This document shows positions 1 through 8,274 of a stretch of DNA of 64,000 nt, in pieces. A program made the position numbers and the translations under genes. The notes beneath the pieces are model-generated. The model saw only the letters and a list, made by a program, of their open reading frames with translations. It had not been told where the DNA came from and did no database searches. The DNA comes from CAWKMN01 sp963850765. GTDB taxonomy: Bacteria; Chloroflexota; Anaerolineae; Aggregatilineales; Aggregatilineaceae. Location of the stretch: positions 1,240,001-1,304,000 of the forward strand of contig CAWKMN010000003.1 in assembly GCA_963850765.1 (NCBI GenBank), written 5' to 3'. The number at the start of each line of letters is the position of its first letter. Position 1 is the stretch's first letter.

Positions 1-306
1 AATCAAGCGACATAGGCTACCCTCCCGGAAAACAAAAACCCCTCGCCTGCATAACCAGGACGAGGGGGTCGCGGTGCCACCTGGATTTGTCTGCATCTCA
101 CGATACAGACCTCACGGAAGTCATTGACTCCCACGTAGTAACGGGCGCGCCCGGCCTGTCTTAGTTGCTCGACAGGCAACCTATCGGGAGTGGATTTCGG
201 CTGGCTGCGTACCGCCTCACACCGTCCGGCGGCTCTCTGCTGACGCGCCAGGGCCCATGTGGCTCCGCCACGCGGCCCAGCCTACTTGGCTCCGTCTAAG
301 TCGTTA
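1..306 (-). ncRNA. T-box leader, serine type (likely serS, gene outside window)
   Basis: Read on the minus strand, this has the T-box layout: a long stem I, a stem II region with CCCGTTAC, a stem III hairpin (GTCTG...CAGAC), the T-box AGGTGGCACCGCG, and a terminator. The specifier loop reads GAAA-TCC-A, which by comparison with the known glyQS loop (GAAA-GGC-A) gives codon TCC, serine. The T-box bulge is TGGC rather than TGGT, so it would pair with a tRNA ending GCCA. That fits tRNA-Ser, whose discriminator base is G73. Two independent positions therefore agree on serine. An ATC (Ile) reading shifted by one base is possible but would not fit G73. The controlled gene, probably serS, would start beyond position 1. 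Confidence 0.85.
39..67 (-). terminator. T-box intrinsic terminator
   Basis: On the minus strand, CCCCTCG (61-67) pairs with CGAGGGG (39-45) and is followed by a T-rich run (GTTTTTGTTTT). It overlaps the 3' part of the T-box antiterminator, as expected for termination when uncharged tRNA is absent. Confidence 0.8.
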
Positions 307-312
307 ATGGGC

Positions 313-341
313 AGTGTAGCAGGCTGCGGGGGCGCTGTCAA
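313..341 (-). promoter_or_regulatory. Promoter of the serine T-box transcript
   Basis: On the minus strand, TTGACA (336-341) is followed after exactly 17 bases by TACACT (313-318). The start of transcription would be near 306, at the 5' edge of T-box stem I. Confidence 0.7.
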
Positions 342-414
342 GAGGTTCTGTGCGACTCGTTCAAATCGTGGTAGAAAAGGGCGCTAATGGCTGTCTCCTA
401 CGAGGCGCAAGGAT

Positions 415-1902
415 ATGGACTGGCTCGCGCGACACACCCCCCAGCGTAGTTTTTTCACGCACCTGATCGTCATGATCGTGATGATCATTTTGATCACGGG
501 CCTGGTAGTGGGAGGATCAGTATATTGGATCATCACGACGGAACTCGAAAAGTCAGTCTCCGTTGAAAGCCTCGCGGCGGCTAAGGAGCGCGCGCTGCTG
601 GCTCTGGCCGCCAGCGCGGCGATAATCGCCATCCTGGGAGCGCTTGTTGGCACACTGTACGCCCGCTGGCTGACCGCCCCGCTCCAACGGCTGGCCTGGG
701 GCGCGCGCGAAATCGTCCGGCAGCAAGAGCATTCAAAAGCCGTGTTTCCCTTCCGGGGGCGTCCCACCGAGTTTATCGCGCTGGGGAATGCCCTCGAAGA
801 GAGCCGCACGACGATCCGCCGCACCCTCGAAGAACTATCGCGTGCAAAGTCGTGGTCCGAAGCGCTGATCCAGTCCATCAACGAGGGCGTTGTCACGTTT
901 GATGCAGAGAGCAAGATCACCTTTTTTAGCCGGGGGGCAGCGCAGATCATGGACTGGCCGGGCGGCGACGTACTCCATCAGCCGGTCAGCCAGATTCTCA
1001 ACTTGCCCGAGAGCGAGATTCTGCCGCTGGCTTCCGCACCAGGGGGCAAACGGCAGGTTCAGATCACGACCCACAGCGGTCAGCGGAAAACGTTAGCCTT
1101 CACTGGCACGCAGGTCATCCCGCCCGACAGCGACACCGAGCAGACGGTTCTTGTGCTGCGCGACATCACCGACGAGGAGATCGGGCGGCGGCTGCATTCC
1201 TATTTTCTGGGCAATATCACGCATGAATTCCGCACACCGCTGTCCGGCCTCAAGGCATCGATCGAGCTGCTGCTCGACAACGTGGATTATCTCACGCCGG
1301 CGGAGCTTCACGAACTGCTCAACTCGGTGCATCTCAGCGTATCGGGCCTGCAAGCTCTGGTTGACAATCTGCTTGAAAGTGTCAATATTGAGGCCGGGCG
1401 TTTCTCAATCCATCGCCGCCCGGTTGAACTCAATCAGGTGATCGCGGAGGCGATACGGACCATGCAGCCGCTGCTCGACCGGCGCGGCCAGCGTTTATCG
1501 CTGATGGAACCGCTGCAACTGCCCGCCGTGCATGCCGATCCAACCCGGCTGAACCAGGTCATCATTAACCTGCTGGCGAATGCCAGTAAATATGGCCCGC
1601 AGGATGAAACGATCGACCTGGAACTGGCCGAGATGGATGATCACCTGAGGGTCGCCGTCGTGGATCGCGGACCGGGGATCCCCGCCGAGGAACGGGCCCG
1701 CCTGTTTAACCGCTTCGTGCGGGCCGGCGCGCAGACGTCCGATCAGGTCGGGATCGGCCTGGGATTATCCGTGGTCAAAGCGATTGTCGAAGGGCATGGC
1801 GGTCAGGTTGGCATCGACGAACGGCCGGGCGGCGGATCGATTTTCTGGTTTACCCTGCCATTGATGGAAGCAGCTGAGGGCGATGAAAGCGCTGATTGTT
1901 GA
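415..1902 (+). CDS. Membrane sensor histidine kinase (HAMP-PAS-HisKA-HATPase), PhoR-like
   Basis: A 495-residue kinase. Two transmembrane segments (about 17-40 and 60-83) flank a very short external loop. They are followed by a HAMP linker (84-140), a PAS domain (about 145-250), a dimerisation/phosphoacceptor helix with GNITHEFRTPL (His270) and a HATPase domain. The HATPase has an N-box (INLLANASKY, about 384-393), VVDRGPGIP and GIGLGLSVV. GAGG at 402-405 sits 9 bases before the ATG. The gene overlaps the response regulator by 20 bases, so they are translationally linked. The pst operon downstream suggests phosphate sensing, since PhoR kinases share this layout; that substrate assignment is inference. 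The short sensor loop means the signal is probably relayed by another membrane protein rather than bound outside. Confidence 0.9.
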   Translation: MDWLARHTPQRSFFTHLIVMIVMIILITGLVVGGSVYWIITTELEKSVSVESLAAAKERALLALAASAAIIAILGALVGTLYARWLTAPLQRLAWGAREIVRQQEHSKAVFPFRGRPTEFIALGNALEESRTTIRRTLEELSRAKSWSEALIQSINEGVVTFDAESKITFFSRGAAQIMDWPGGDVLHQPVSQILNLPESEILPLASAPGGKRQVQITTHSGQRKTLAFTGTQVIPPDSDTEQTVLVLRDITDEEIGRRLHSYFLGNITHEFRTPLSGLKASIELLLDNVDYLTPAELHELLNSVHLSVSGLQALVDNLLESVNIEAGRFSIHRRPVELNQVIAEAIRTMQPLLDRRGQRLSLMEPLQLPAVHADPTRLNQVIINLLANASKYGPQDETIDLELAEMDDHLRVAVVDRGPGIPAEERARLFNRFVRAGAQTSDQVGIGLGLSVVKAIVEGHGGQVGIDERPGGGSIFWFTLPLMEAAEGDESADC

Positions 1903-2566
1903 TGACGATCTGGTTCTGGCGGATGTGCTGTCGTTCACGCTGCGGCGCGCCGGTTTCCAGGTGACGGCGGTGCATGATGGGCAGGCGGCGCTCGACGCAT
2001 GGCGCAGCGAATCGCCCGATCTGATCATTCTGGATCTCAACCTCCCCAAGCTGGACGGCCTTGAGGTGTGCCGGCGCATCCGCGAGCAGGACGACGTGCC
2101 GATCATCATTCTCAGTGTGCGCGGTGACGATGACGACGTGGTGCGCGGCCTGGAACTCGGAGCCGACGATTATGTGCCCAAGCCGTTCAGCCCGCGCCAA
2201 TTGGTCGCACGCGCTCAGGCTGTGTTGCGCCGCGCCGGAGTCACACCCACGACCGGACCGCTGGCCGCCGGCGATCTGACCCTCGACCTGTCGCGCCGCG
2301 AACTGCTGCGATCCGGGCAGTTTTTGGCGCAACTTACGCCGCTGGAAGGCCGCCTGATGGAAGTGCTGATGCTGAATGCGGGGCATGTGCTGCCCGTCGA
2401 TACGCTGATCACCCAGGTCTGGGGGCCGGCGGGCGGGGATCGGACCATGCTCAAGCAGTTAGTGCATCGCCTGCGCGGCAAGATTGAACCCGATCCTCAG
2501 CAGCTGCCCTATGTGGAAACGGTGCCCGGCGTAGGTTACGCGCTGATCAAACGCTCCCCATCCTGA
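1883..2566 (+). CDS. OmpR/PhoB-family response regulator
   Basis: A 227-residue regulator. The receiver domain (1-120) has acidic residues D7-D9, phosphoacceptor Asp51 in IILDLNLP, Ser78 and Lys100 (YVPKPF). A winged-helix DNA-binding domain follows (about 130-225), ending VETVPGVGYAL. It overlaps the upstream kinase and is its likely partner. Downstream lie three 11-bp direct repeats of TTGTCAC type just before the usp-pst genes; PhoB proteins bind repeats with this period, so this is probably the local PhoB. The symbol is withheld because a second PhoB-like regulator lies at 28354. Confidence 0.9.
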   Translation: MKALIVDDDLVLADVLSFTLRRAGFQVTAVHDGQAALDAWRSESPDLIILDLNLPKLDGLEVCRRIREQDDVPIIILSVRGDDDDVVRGLELGADDYVPKPFSPRQLVARAQAVLRRAGVTPTTGPLAAGDLTLDLSRRELLRSGQFLAQLTPLEGRLMEVLMLNAGHVLPVDTLITQVWGPAGGDRTMLKQLVHRLRGKIEPDPQQLPYVETVPGVGYALIKRSPS

Positions 2567-2604
2567 TTCCCTCGCGTTTGCTGTCCCTCGTATCAAATCG
2601 AGAA

Positions 2605-2661
2605 TTGTCACCACTTTGTCACCGAATTGTAGCTGGTTCTGTTACCTCGGATTGGTACACT
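2605..2661 (+). promoter_or_regulatory. PHO-box-like direct repeats and -10 element
   Basis: TTGTCAC (2605-2611), TTGTCAC (2616-2622) and TTGTAGC (2627-2633) recur with an exact 11-base period. A weaker CTGTTAC follows at 2639-2645, and the -10-like TACACT (2656-2661) begins 11 bases after it. There is no good -35 hexamer, as is usual where PhoB substitutes for -35 contacts. The repeat resembles the enterobacterial PHO box unit CTGTCAT in period and core. Confidence 0.65.
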
Positions 2662-2677
2662 GACAGCCGAGGTGTTG

Positions 2678-3649
2678 ATGAACGACTTTCCGTACCTATC
2701 GCTGAGCCGGATCCCGATCGACCCCGCACTGGCCCGCACGCTGCCGCGCCGGTTGGCCTATTATTACCAGGCGCTGCCGCTGGCCCGCGACGAGGACGAA
2801 CTGACGCTGGTCATGGCGCATCCTGAAAACCAGGTAGCGGTCGCGGTCCTTCAGGCGGTGCTGGGCGAGCATATCGTACCTGTGCAAGGCGCCGGAGATG
2901 AGATCAAGGCGACGTTGAGCTCGATCTGGGCCGGCGAAAGCGATCCGGGCGCGGCGCGGGTGCTGGCATGGGGAGCATCGCCGGAATGCGCGGCCCAGGC
3001 TACGGCCGTGGCGGAGGCGGTCGCTCCGGCGTTCTCTGCACAGGTCACGTGCCTGGATGCCAGCCAGAGCAGCCTGGAAACCGTGCTGACGGTCGCTCGC
3101 GAAGGCCAGTACAGCCTGACGGTGATCGATTCACCCCAGGGGGAGCCGCTGTCGCGTGTGCTGCGGCAGTCTTCCACCCCGATGCTGCTGGTCCGGGGCG
3201 CGCTGCTGACTCTGCGCCGCATCCTGTTGGTGCTGCGCGGACATTCGCCCGACGACAGCGTGCTCGATTGGATCATCCCGCTGGCGCAGATGGGACAGGC
3301 TGCCGTTACCCTGTTGACGGTCACGCCGCCCACCGCGCGCGGACTTCCACCCAAGGCGCGTATGCCGGCCGGACTGGCAAGTTTCCTCTCACCGGAGCAG
3401 GAGACCAACCAGCATGTCATGGCGTGTGCGCAGCGCCTGACGGAAGCCGGTATCCACGGGCAGCTCAAACTGCGCCAGGGTGAACCCGAGCACGAGATCG
3501 CGAGAGAAGTCGCCCAGGGCAGCTACGATCTGGTCACGATCGCGGCCGAAGCCCATGGGGATTTTGTCCAGCGCGTTCTGAGCCGGATCGATGGGCTGGA
3601 TACCGCCAGCCGGATGCCGGTCCTGGTCATCAAGCCGCTTGCCGATTGA
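2678..3649 (+). CDS. MshEN-like domain fused to universal stress protein domains
   Basis: The ATG at 2678 is preferred over the upstream GTG/TTG (2672, 2675) because GAGG (2669-2672) is then correctly spaced. Residues 10-75 (for example RRLAYYYQALPL, then VMAHPEN) resemble the MshEN/GspE N-terminal fold found in type II secretion and c-di-GMP-binding ATPases. The rest looks like two UspA-like halves (about 90-175 and 180-323), the second ending PVLVIKP. The classical Usp ATP-binding glycine motif is not seen. It is the first gene of the transcript carrying pstSCAB, behind the PHO-box-like repeats. A phosphate-stress or nucleotide-sensing role is inference. Domain calls are from sequence pattern only. 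Confidence 0.65.
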   Translation: MNDFPYLSLSRIPIDPALARTLPRRLAYYYQALPLARDEDELTLVMAHPENQVAVAVLQAVLGEHIVPVQGAGDEIKATLSSIWAGESDPGAARVLAWGASPECAAQATAVAEAVAPAFSAQVTCLDASQSSLETVLTVAREGQYSLTVIDSPQGEPLSRVLRQSSTPMLLVRGALLTLRRILLVLRGHSPDDSVLDWIIPLAQMGQAAVTLLTVTPPTARGLPPKARMPAGLASFLSPEQETNQHVMACAQRLTEAGIHGQLKLRQGEPEHEIAREVAQGSYDLVTIAAEAHGDFVQRVLSRIDGLDTASRMPVLVIKPLAD

Positions 3650-3673
3650 TCATCATTTGAGGAGACAGCACGT

Positions 3674-4645
3674 ATGACAACCGTTTCGCGACACATATCC
3701 CGCCTGGCTCTGGCCGTGTTACTGCTGGTGCCGCTGCTGAGCGCATGCGGCGGCGATGACGATAACGAGAAAAAAGAAACCATCACGATCTCTGGGGCAT
3801 TTGCATTGTATCCGATGGTGGTGCAGTGGGCCGATGAGTATCAGAAGACCCACAAGGATGTCCAGTTCGATATCTCGGCCGGTGGAGCGGGCAAGGGTAT
3901 GAGCGATGTGTTAGCGGGCGCGGTCGATGTCGCGATGGTTTCGCGCGAAATCCGCACCGAAGAAACCGACCAGGGCGCAACCCCGTTCGCCACGGTTAAG
4001 GACGCCGTGGTGATGACCGTCAGCGCCGATAATCCCCATCTCGACGAACTGCTGGCGACGGGGATCTCGCCCGAAACCGGCGCGGGGATCTGGATCACGG
4101 GGGAGATCACGACTTGGGGCCAGTTCCTCGGTACCGACAGTGAAGACAAAATCAATGTGTACACGCGCGCAGACGCGGCCGGTGCGGCGGAAGTCTGGTC
4201 GCTGTTCCTGGGCGGCACCGCGCAGGAAGATCTGACCCAGGGCGTCGCCCTCCAGGGTGATCCTGTGTTGGCTGAGACCGTGCGCACGGATGCGCTGGGC
4301 GTCGGGTACAACAATATCGGTTTTGCCTATGATCTTTCCACCGGCAAGCAGATTGATGGGATGCGCGTGGTGCCGATCGATCTGAACGGCGACGGCACGA
4401 TCAGCGCCGATGAGGACTTTTACGCGGAAAAAGCTGGCATCGCGGCAGCCATCGCCGACGGCCGTTATCCGTCGCCTCCCGCGCGCCCGCTGTATCTGGT
4501 CACGAAGGGCCAGCCCAACAGTGCCGTGTCGGACTTCATCCGTTGGGTACTGACCGACGGGCAGGCATTTGTTGATGCGGCGGGCTACATTCAGTTGGGC
4601 GAAGAACAACTGCAACCCGGCCTGAGCGCTTTGGGAGCGCAGTAG
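3674..4645 (+). CDS. pstS: Phosphate ABC transporter substrate-binding lipoprotein PstS
   Basis: A 323-residue binding protein. It has a lipoprotein signal (hydrophobic 11-22, lipobox LLSAC with Cys25) and the PstS-type phosphate-binding start ISGAFALYPMV. AGGAGKGMSDV and VDVAMVSREI match the PstS fold. GAGGAGA lies 7-12 bases before the ATG. It captures phosphate outside the membrane and feeds PstCAB. An unusual feature is a perfect EF-hand-type loop, DLNGDGTISADE (about residues 236-247), suggesting bound calcium; related loops occur in some archaeal-type PstS proteins. It follows the Usp gene by 24 bases. Confidence 0.92.
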   Translation: MTTVSRHISRLALAVLLLVPLLSACGGDDDNEKKETITISGAFALYPMVVQWADEYQKTHKDVQFDISAGGAGKGMSDVLAGAVDVAMVSREIRTEETDQGATPFATVKDAVVMTVSADNPHLDELLATGISPETGAGIWITGEITTWGQFLGTDSEDKINVYTRADAAGAAEVWSLFLGGTAQEDLTQGVALQGDPVLAETVRTDALGVGYNNIGFAYDLSTGKQIDGMRVVPIDLNGDGTISADEDFYAEKAGIAAAIADGRYPSPPARPLYLVTKGQPNSAVSDFIRWVLTDGQAFVDAAGYIQLGEEQLQPGLSALGAQ

Positions 4646-4669
4646 ACCAGTCACGTGGAGGCTGGATGA

Positions 4670-5701
4670 ATGCGAATATCAGCAGGAAAGACAAACCGGC
4701 CGCTGGAAAACGCTCAGGGACAGATCGTTGTGGAGCGAATTGACAGCCGCCCACTCTTCCAGCCTCGATCTGGGCAGCACAGCCGGCGCTGGTGGAAAGA
4801 TACGATCGCCAGCGGCGGCATGACGATAATCACCGTGGCGGCGTGCCTTCTGCTGGTGACGATCGGCGCGGCGCTGACTCATCGCGCCTGGCCGATTCTT
4901 TCGACCCATTCGATCCAGGCGCTGCTCACGTCCGAAACCTGGCATCCGACGAACGGCGAGTTCGGATTCTGGTCGTTCATCATGGGCAGCCTGATCGTGA
5001 CTCTGATCGCCATGGTTCTGGCCGTGCCGGCGGCACTGTTCAGCGCGATTTACCTCTCGGAGTACTCATCCGTGCGGGCGCTGATCAAGCCGTTCGTCGA
5101 TCTGCTGGCGAGCATCCCCTCGGTGATCTACGGGTTGTGGGGCGTGTTGTTTGTCGTGCCGCTGGTGCGCGATCAGGTCGGACCGTGGTTTGACCGCACG
5201 CTCGGCGGGAGTATCCCGTTTTTTGCCAACACCAACCCCACCGGCTACGGCGTGCTGGCCGCGGGGTTTGTCCTGGCGATCATGGTATTCCCGATCATTG
5301 TCTCGGTGACGGAGGAAGTGCTGCGCAGCGTGCCGCAGGGGATGCGCGAGGCGTCGCTGTCACTCGGCGCGACCGAATGGGAAACGACGAAGCTGGTCGT
5401 ACTGCGCAAGGCGCTGCCGGGCGTGATCGCGGCCGTCGTGCTGGGCTTCTCGCGCGCGTTTGGCGAAACGCTGGCCGTGCTGATGGTCGTGGGCAATGTC
5501 GCCAAGGTGCCCGGCTCGCTGTTTGACGCGGCCTATCCCCTGCCCGCGCTGATCGCCAACAACTACGGCGAGATGATGTCGATCCCGCTGTACGACGCGG
5601 CGCTGATGCTGGCGTCGCTGCTGCTGCTCGTTATCGTGCTGATCTTTAACCTCGGCGCGCGCCTGACGCTGACTCAGATGAAACGGGAGTCCACGGTATG
5701 A
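4670..5701 (+). CDS. pstC: Phosphate ABC transporter permease PstC
   Basis: A 343-residue inner-membrane protein. About 45 hydrophilic cytoplasmic residues precede the first transmembrane helix (50-70), then five more helices. The permease loop EASLSLGATEWETTKLVVL is the conserved contact with the ATPase. Start: GGAGG at 4656-4660 precedes ATG 4670; ATG 4666 is in another frame. The gene ends in an ATGA overlap with pstA, so the two are translationally coupled. It forms the membrane channel with PstA for phosphate import. Confidence 0.93.
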   Translation: MRISAGKTNRPLENAQGQIVVERIDSRPLFQPRSGQHSRRWWKDTIASGGMTIITVAACLLLVTIGAALTHRAWPILSTHSIQALLTSETWHPTNGEFGFWSFIMGSLIVTLIAMVLAVPAALFSAIYLSEYSSVRALIKPFVDLLASIPSVIYGLWGVLFVVPLVRDQVGPWFDRTLGGSIPFFANTNPTGYGVLAAGFVLAIMVFPIIVSVTEEVLRSVPQGMREASLSLGATEWETTKLVVLRKALPGVIAAVVLGFSRAFGETLAVLMVVGNVAKVPGSLFDAAYPLPALIANNYGEMMSIPLYDAALMLASLLLLVIVLIFNLGARLTLTQMKRESTV

Positions 5702-6552
5702 ACCGCAGACGACGACGGCATTGGGAAGAAGCGTTCTTTAAGGGTCTGATGCGCCTGACGCTGTTTGTGGTGCTCGGCATGTTGGCGCTGATCATTTATA
5801 CGGTGGTCCACCGGGGCATCGACGCGATGAGTTGGGATATGCTCACGCAGACGTCGAAGGGCGGCTATTACCTGGGCGGCGAAGGCGGCATCCTGAACGC
5901 CATTGCCGGATCGCTCTATCTCGCGGCGGGCGCGACCCTGCTGGCGCTGCTGGCCGGGCTGCCGGTGGTCTTCTACCTGAATGCGTATGTCGGGCGGTCG
6001 CGCGTGGCGGATGCGATCCGCATGGTGTTTGACGTGCTGTGGGGCATTCCAAGCATCGTTTACGGCGCGTTTGGCTTTACCCTGATGCTGATGGTTGGGC
6101 TGCGCGCGTCGCTGCTCGGCGGTATTCTGACGCTGGCGCTGGTCGAACTGCCGATCCTGGTCCGCACGATGGACGAGGTGATGCGGCTGATCCCGCCCGA
6201 GCTGACCGAATCGACCTATGCGATGGGCGCGACCCGGCTCGAACTGACGCGTATTCTGCTGCGGCAAACGTTCCCCGGATTGATCACCGCGGTACTGCTG
6301 GCGTTCGGTCGCGGCATTGGGGACGCTGCCGCCGTTTTGTTCACCGCCGGATATACGGACCACATGCCGCAGTCGCTTTCGCGCCCGGTAGCCTCGCTGC
6401 CGCTGGCGATCTTCTTCCAGCTTAGCTCGCCTTTTCAGACGGTCCAGGAACGGGCGTATGCGTCGGCGCTGGTGCTGACGGTGATGGTGCTGACCATCAG
6501 CCTGCTCACCCGTTTTTCCCTGCGCATGCTGGGCCGGAACGTGATTCGATAG
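5698..6552 (+). CDS. pstA: Phosphate ABC transporter permease PstA
   Basis: A 284-residue permease, six predicted transmembrane helices, starting inside the stop of pstC (4-base overlap). The ATPase-contact loop ESTYAMGATRLELTRILL (about 177-194) and VLWGIPSIVYG are typical of PstA. It partners PstC in the membrane and is followed 10 bases later by pstB. Confidence 0.93.
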   Translation: MNRRRRRHWEEAFFKGLMRLTLFVVLGMLALIIYTVVHRGIDAMSWDMLTQTSKGGYYLGGEGGILNAIAGSLYLAAGATLLALLAGLPVVFYLNAYVGRSRVADAIRMVFDVLWGIPSIVYGAFGFTLMLMVGLRASLLGGILTLALVELPILVRTMDEVMRLIPPELTESTYAMGATRLELTRILLRQTFPGLITAVLLAFGRGIGDAAAVLFTAGYTDHMPQSLSRPVASLPLAIFFQLSSPFQTVQERAYASALVLTVMVLTISLLTRFSLRMLGRNVIR

Positions 6553-6562
6553 GAGCTTTGTT

Positions 6563-7324
6563 GTGAACAATCACGGAACGCACGTTTCGATCCAGCAGCT
6601 TAATGTCTGGTATGGCGACCGGCATACCCTGAAAGACATTTCGTTTAGCATTCCACGCCACCGGATTACGGCCATTGTGGGTCCATCTGGCTGCGGCAAA
6701 ACCACCCTGCTCAAGAGCCTGAACCGGCTGATCGAGCTGGACAAGAAGGTTCGCGTCACCGGCCAGATTCTGCTGGACGACGTGGATATTTACGAGCGCT
6801 CGATCGACGTGACGGAAGTCCGCACGCAGATTGGGCTGCTGGCGCAAAAGCCGTTCCCGCTGCCTATGTCGATCTATAACAACGTGGCCTATGGTCCGCG
6901 CATCCACGGGATGGACAGCGGCAGCATGGACGATCTGGTTCGCACCTATTTACAGGCCGTCGAGTTGTGGGACGAAGTCAGGGATCGGCTGAACGCGCCC
7001 GCTACCGGGTTGTCGGTGGGACAGCAGCAGCGCTTATGTCTGGCGCGCGCGCTGGCCGTCAAGCCGGATGTGCTGCTGTGCGACGAATCCACGGCATCGC
7101 TCGATCCGATCTCGGCTCGGGCAGTGGAGCGGCTGCTGATCACGCTCAAGAGCAACTACACCATCGTGACCGTGACGCACGATCTGGCCCAGGCGCGGCG
7201 GCTGGCCGATCATGTGGTGTTCTTGTGGCTGGGCGAACTGGTCGAGGTTGGGCCGGCTGCACAGGTTTTCGAGAACCCGCGCGAGCCGCGCACCCAGGCG
7301 TATCTGTCGGGGCAAATTGGCTGA
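6563..7324 (+). CDS. pstB: Phosphate ABC transporter ATP-binding protein PstB
   Basis: A 253-residue ATPase with GTG start (AGGAG at 6551-6555). Walker A is GPSGCGKTTLL, and the Q-loop region QKPFPLPMSIYNNVAYGPR is diagnostic of PstB. The ABC signature is LSVGQQQR instead of LSGGQQQR, and the segment after Walker B reads CDESTASLDP rather than DEPxSALDP. The catalytic Glu and the switch His (VTVTHDLAQ) are present, so activity is expected. No phoU follows in this window, although phoU commonly ends pst operons. Confidence 0.93.
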   Translation: MNNHGTHVSIQQLNVWYGDRHTLKDISFSIPRHRITAIVGPSGCGKTTLLKSLNRLIELDKKVRVTGQILLDDVDIYERSIDVTEVRTQIGLLAQKPFPLPMSIYNNVAYGPRIHGMDSGSMDDLVRTYLQAVELWDEVRDRLNAPATGLSVGQQQRLCLARALAVKPDVLLCDESTASLDPISARAVERLLITLKSNYTIVTVTHDLAQARRLADHVVFLWLGELVEVGPAAQVFENPREPRTQAYLSGQIG

Positions 7325-7486
7325 TCGGCGCATCAAGCAGCGCGCACTGACACGATCACCAAAAATACTACTCCACGGGAAATGAAATACCCCTTTCGAT
7401 AGATTTCAATATCCCACCGTGCATGTTATCGTGAAGACAAGCATAGGAACATGCTGTTGACCGATAAACACATGGAAGGGGCCGCG

Positions 7487-8129
7487 ATGAATCTCGCAAA
7501 CCTGATCACCGTGCTGCGCTTTCCGCTGCTGCTGCTCGTTGTCGCGCTGTTGTATCTCGGCGGGGCTGCGGGACAGTTCATCGACGTGGGTTTGATCGCG
7601 CTGCTGATTCTGATGGATTCTGCTGGATGGCATCATTGCCCGGCGGCGACACGAGACCACACTGGTCGGGACCATGCTGGACGTGGCGGCCGATCGCGCC
7701 GTTGAGATCGTGTTGTGGGTCGTTTTCGCCCATCAGGGGCTGATCGCGCTGGCTATTCCTGTGATCTTCATCATACGCGGCACACTGACCGACTCGATCC
7801 GGGAGGTGGCGCTGCGACAGGGTGAATCGCCGCACAGCATGATGCGCGGGTCCGTCACAGGCTGGCTGGTCGCCTCGCCAGCCATGCGCAGCAGCTACGC
7901 CGTCATCAAGGCGCTGGCGTTCATGACCCTGGCGCTCGCGGCCGGACTCGAGACGAGCAATATGGCACACGTGGCCGATGTCCGGTCCTTCGGGGCGGGT
8001 ATGTCGTGGCTGGCGACTCTGATATGCCTGGTGCGCGGCCTGCCTGTTATCCTGGATGCGGGGCACCTGTTCCGTTCGGCTGAGCTCCAGGTGCCTGCGC
8101 CGCCGGTATCGCGCGCGATCCATGAGTGA
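7487..8129 (+). pseudogene. CDP-alcohol phosphatidyltransferase, frame-disrupted
   Basis: The first frame (ATG 7487, GGAAGGGG at 7474-7481) encodes a hydrophobic start MNLANLITVLRFP, typical of PgsA-like enzymes. The frame then moves by +1 near 7619 (ATG-GAT-T-CTG-CTG-GAT). In the second frame, DGIIARRRHETTLVG followed by TMLDVAADRA reproduces the catalytic signature DGxxARx8GxxxDxxxD in full. Hydrophobic segments then continue to 8129. Without one extra base the gene would encode about 213 residues transferring phosphate alcohols onto CDP-diacylglycerol in the membrane. There is no homopolymer at the site, so a true mutation, a sequencing error or recoding cannot be separated. A terminator follows at 8180. 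Confidence 0.8.
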
Positions 8130-8179
8130 GAGGTGTGAGTTTGTGATCCCACCCCCACAAAAATGCATCGTACATCGAA

Positions 8180-8212
8180 GCGCCCCTACTATCCGAGGGG
8201 CGCAGTTTTTTC
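8180..8212 (+). terminator. Intrinsic terminator
   Basis: GCGCCCCT (8180-8187) pairs perfectly with AGGGGCGC (8196-8203), followed by AGTTTTTT. It ends the pst/CDP-alcohol transferase strand before the convergent PBP gene. Confidence 0.85.
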
Positions 8213-8274
8213 TGAACAGCTTGTTGTGCGTTCAGGGGCAGGCGAACTCACCCGCCCCTGTCATTTTGACCGGA

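Noticed and set aside
1..306. Isoleucine T-box (ATC read as specifier)
   Set aside because: The ATC reading is shifted by one base from the known GAAA-specifier-A spacing, and the TGGC bulge fits G73 of tRNA-Ser, not A73 of tRNA-Ile.
7619..7622. Programmed frameshifting in the CDP-alcohol transferase
   Set aside because: No slippery heptamer, in-frame stop or stimulatory structure evident, and similar single-base breaks occur at unrelated sites, including lysS.
8232..8264. Terminator of the PBP gene
   Set aside because: CAGGGGC/GCCCCTG pairs but no T-run follows on the minus strand; kept only as a possible palindrome.
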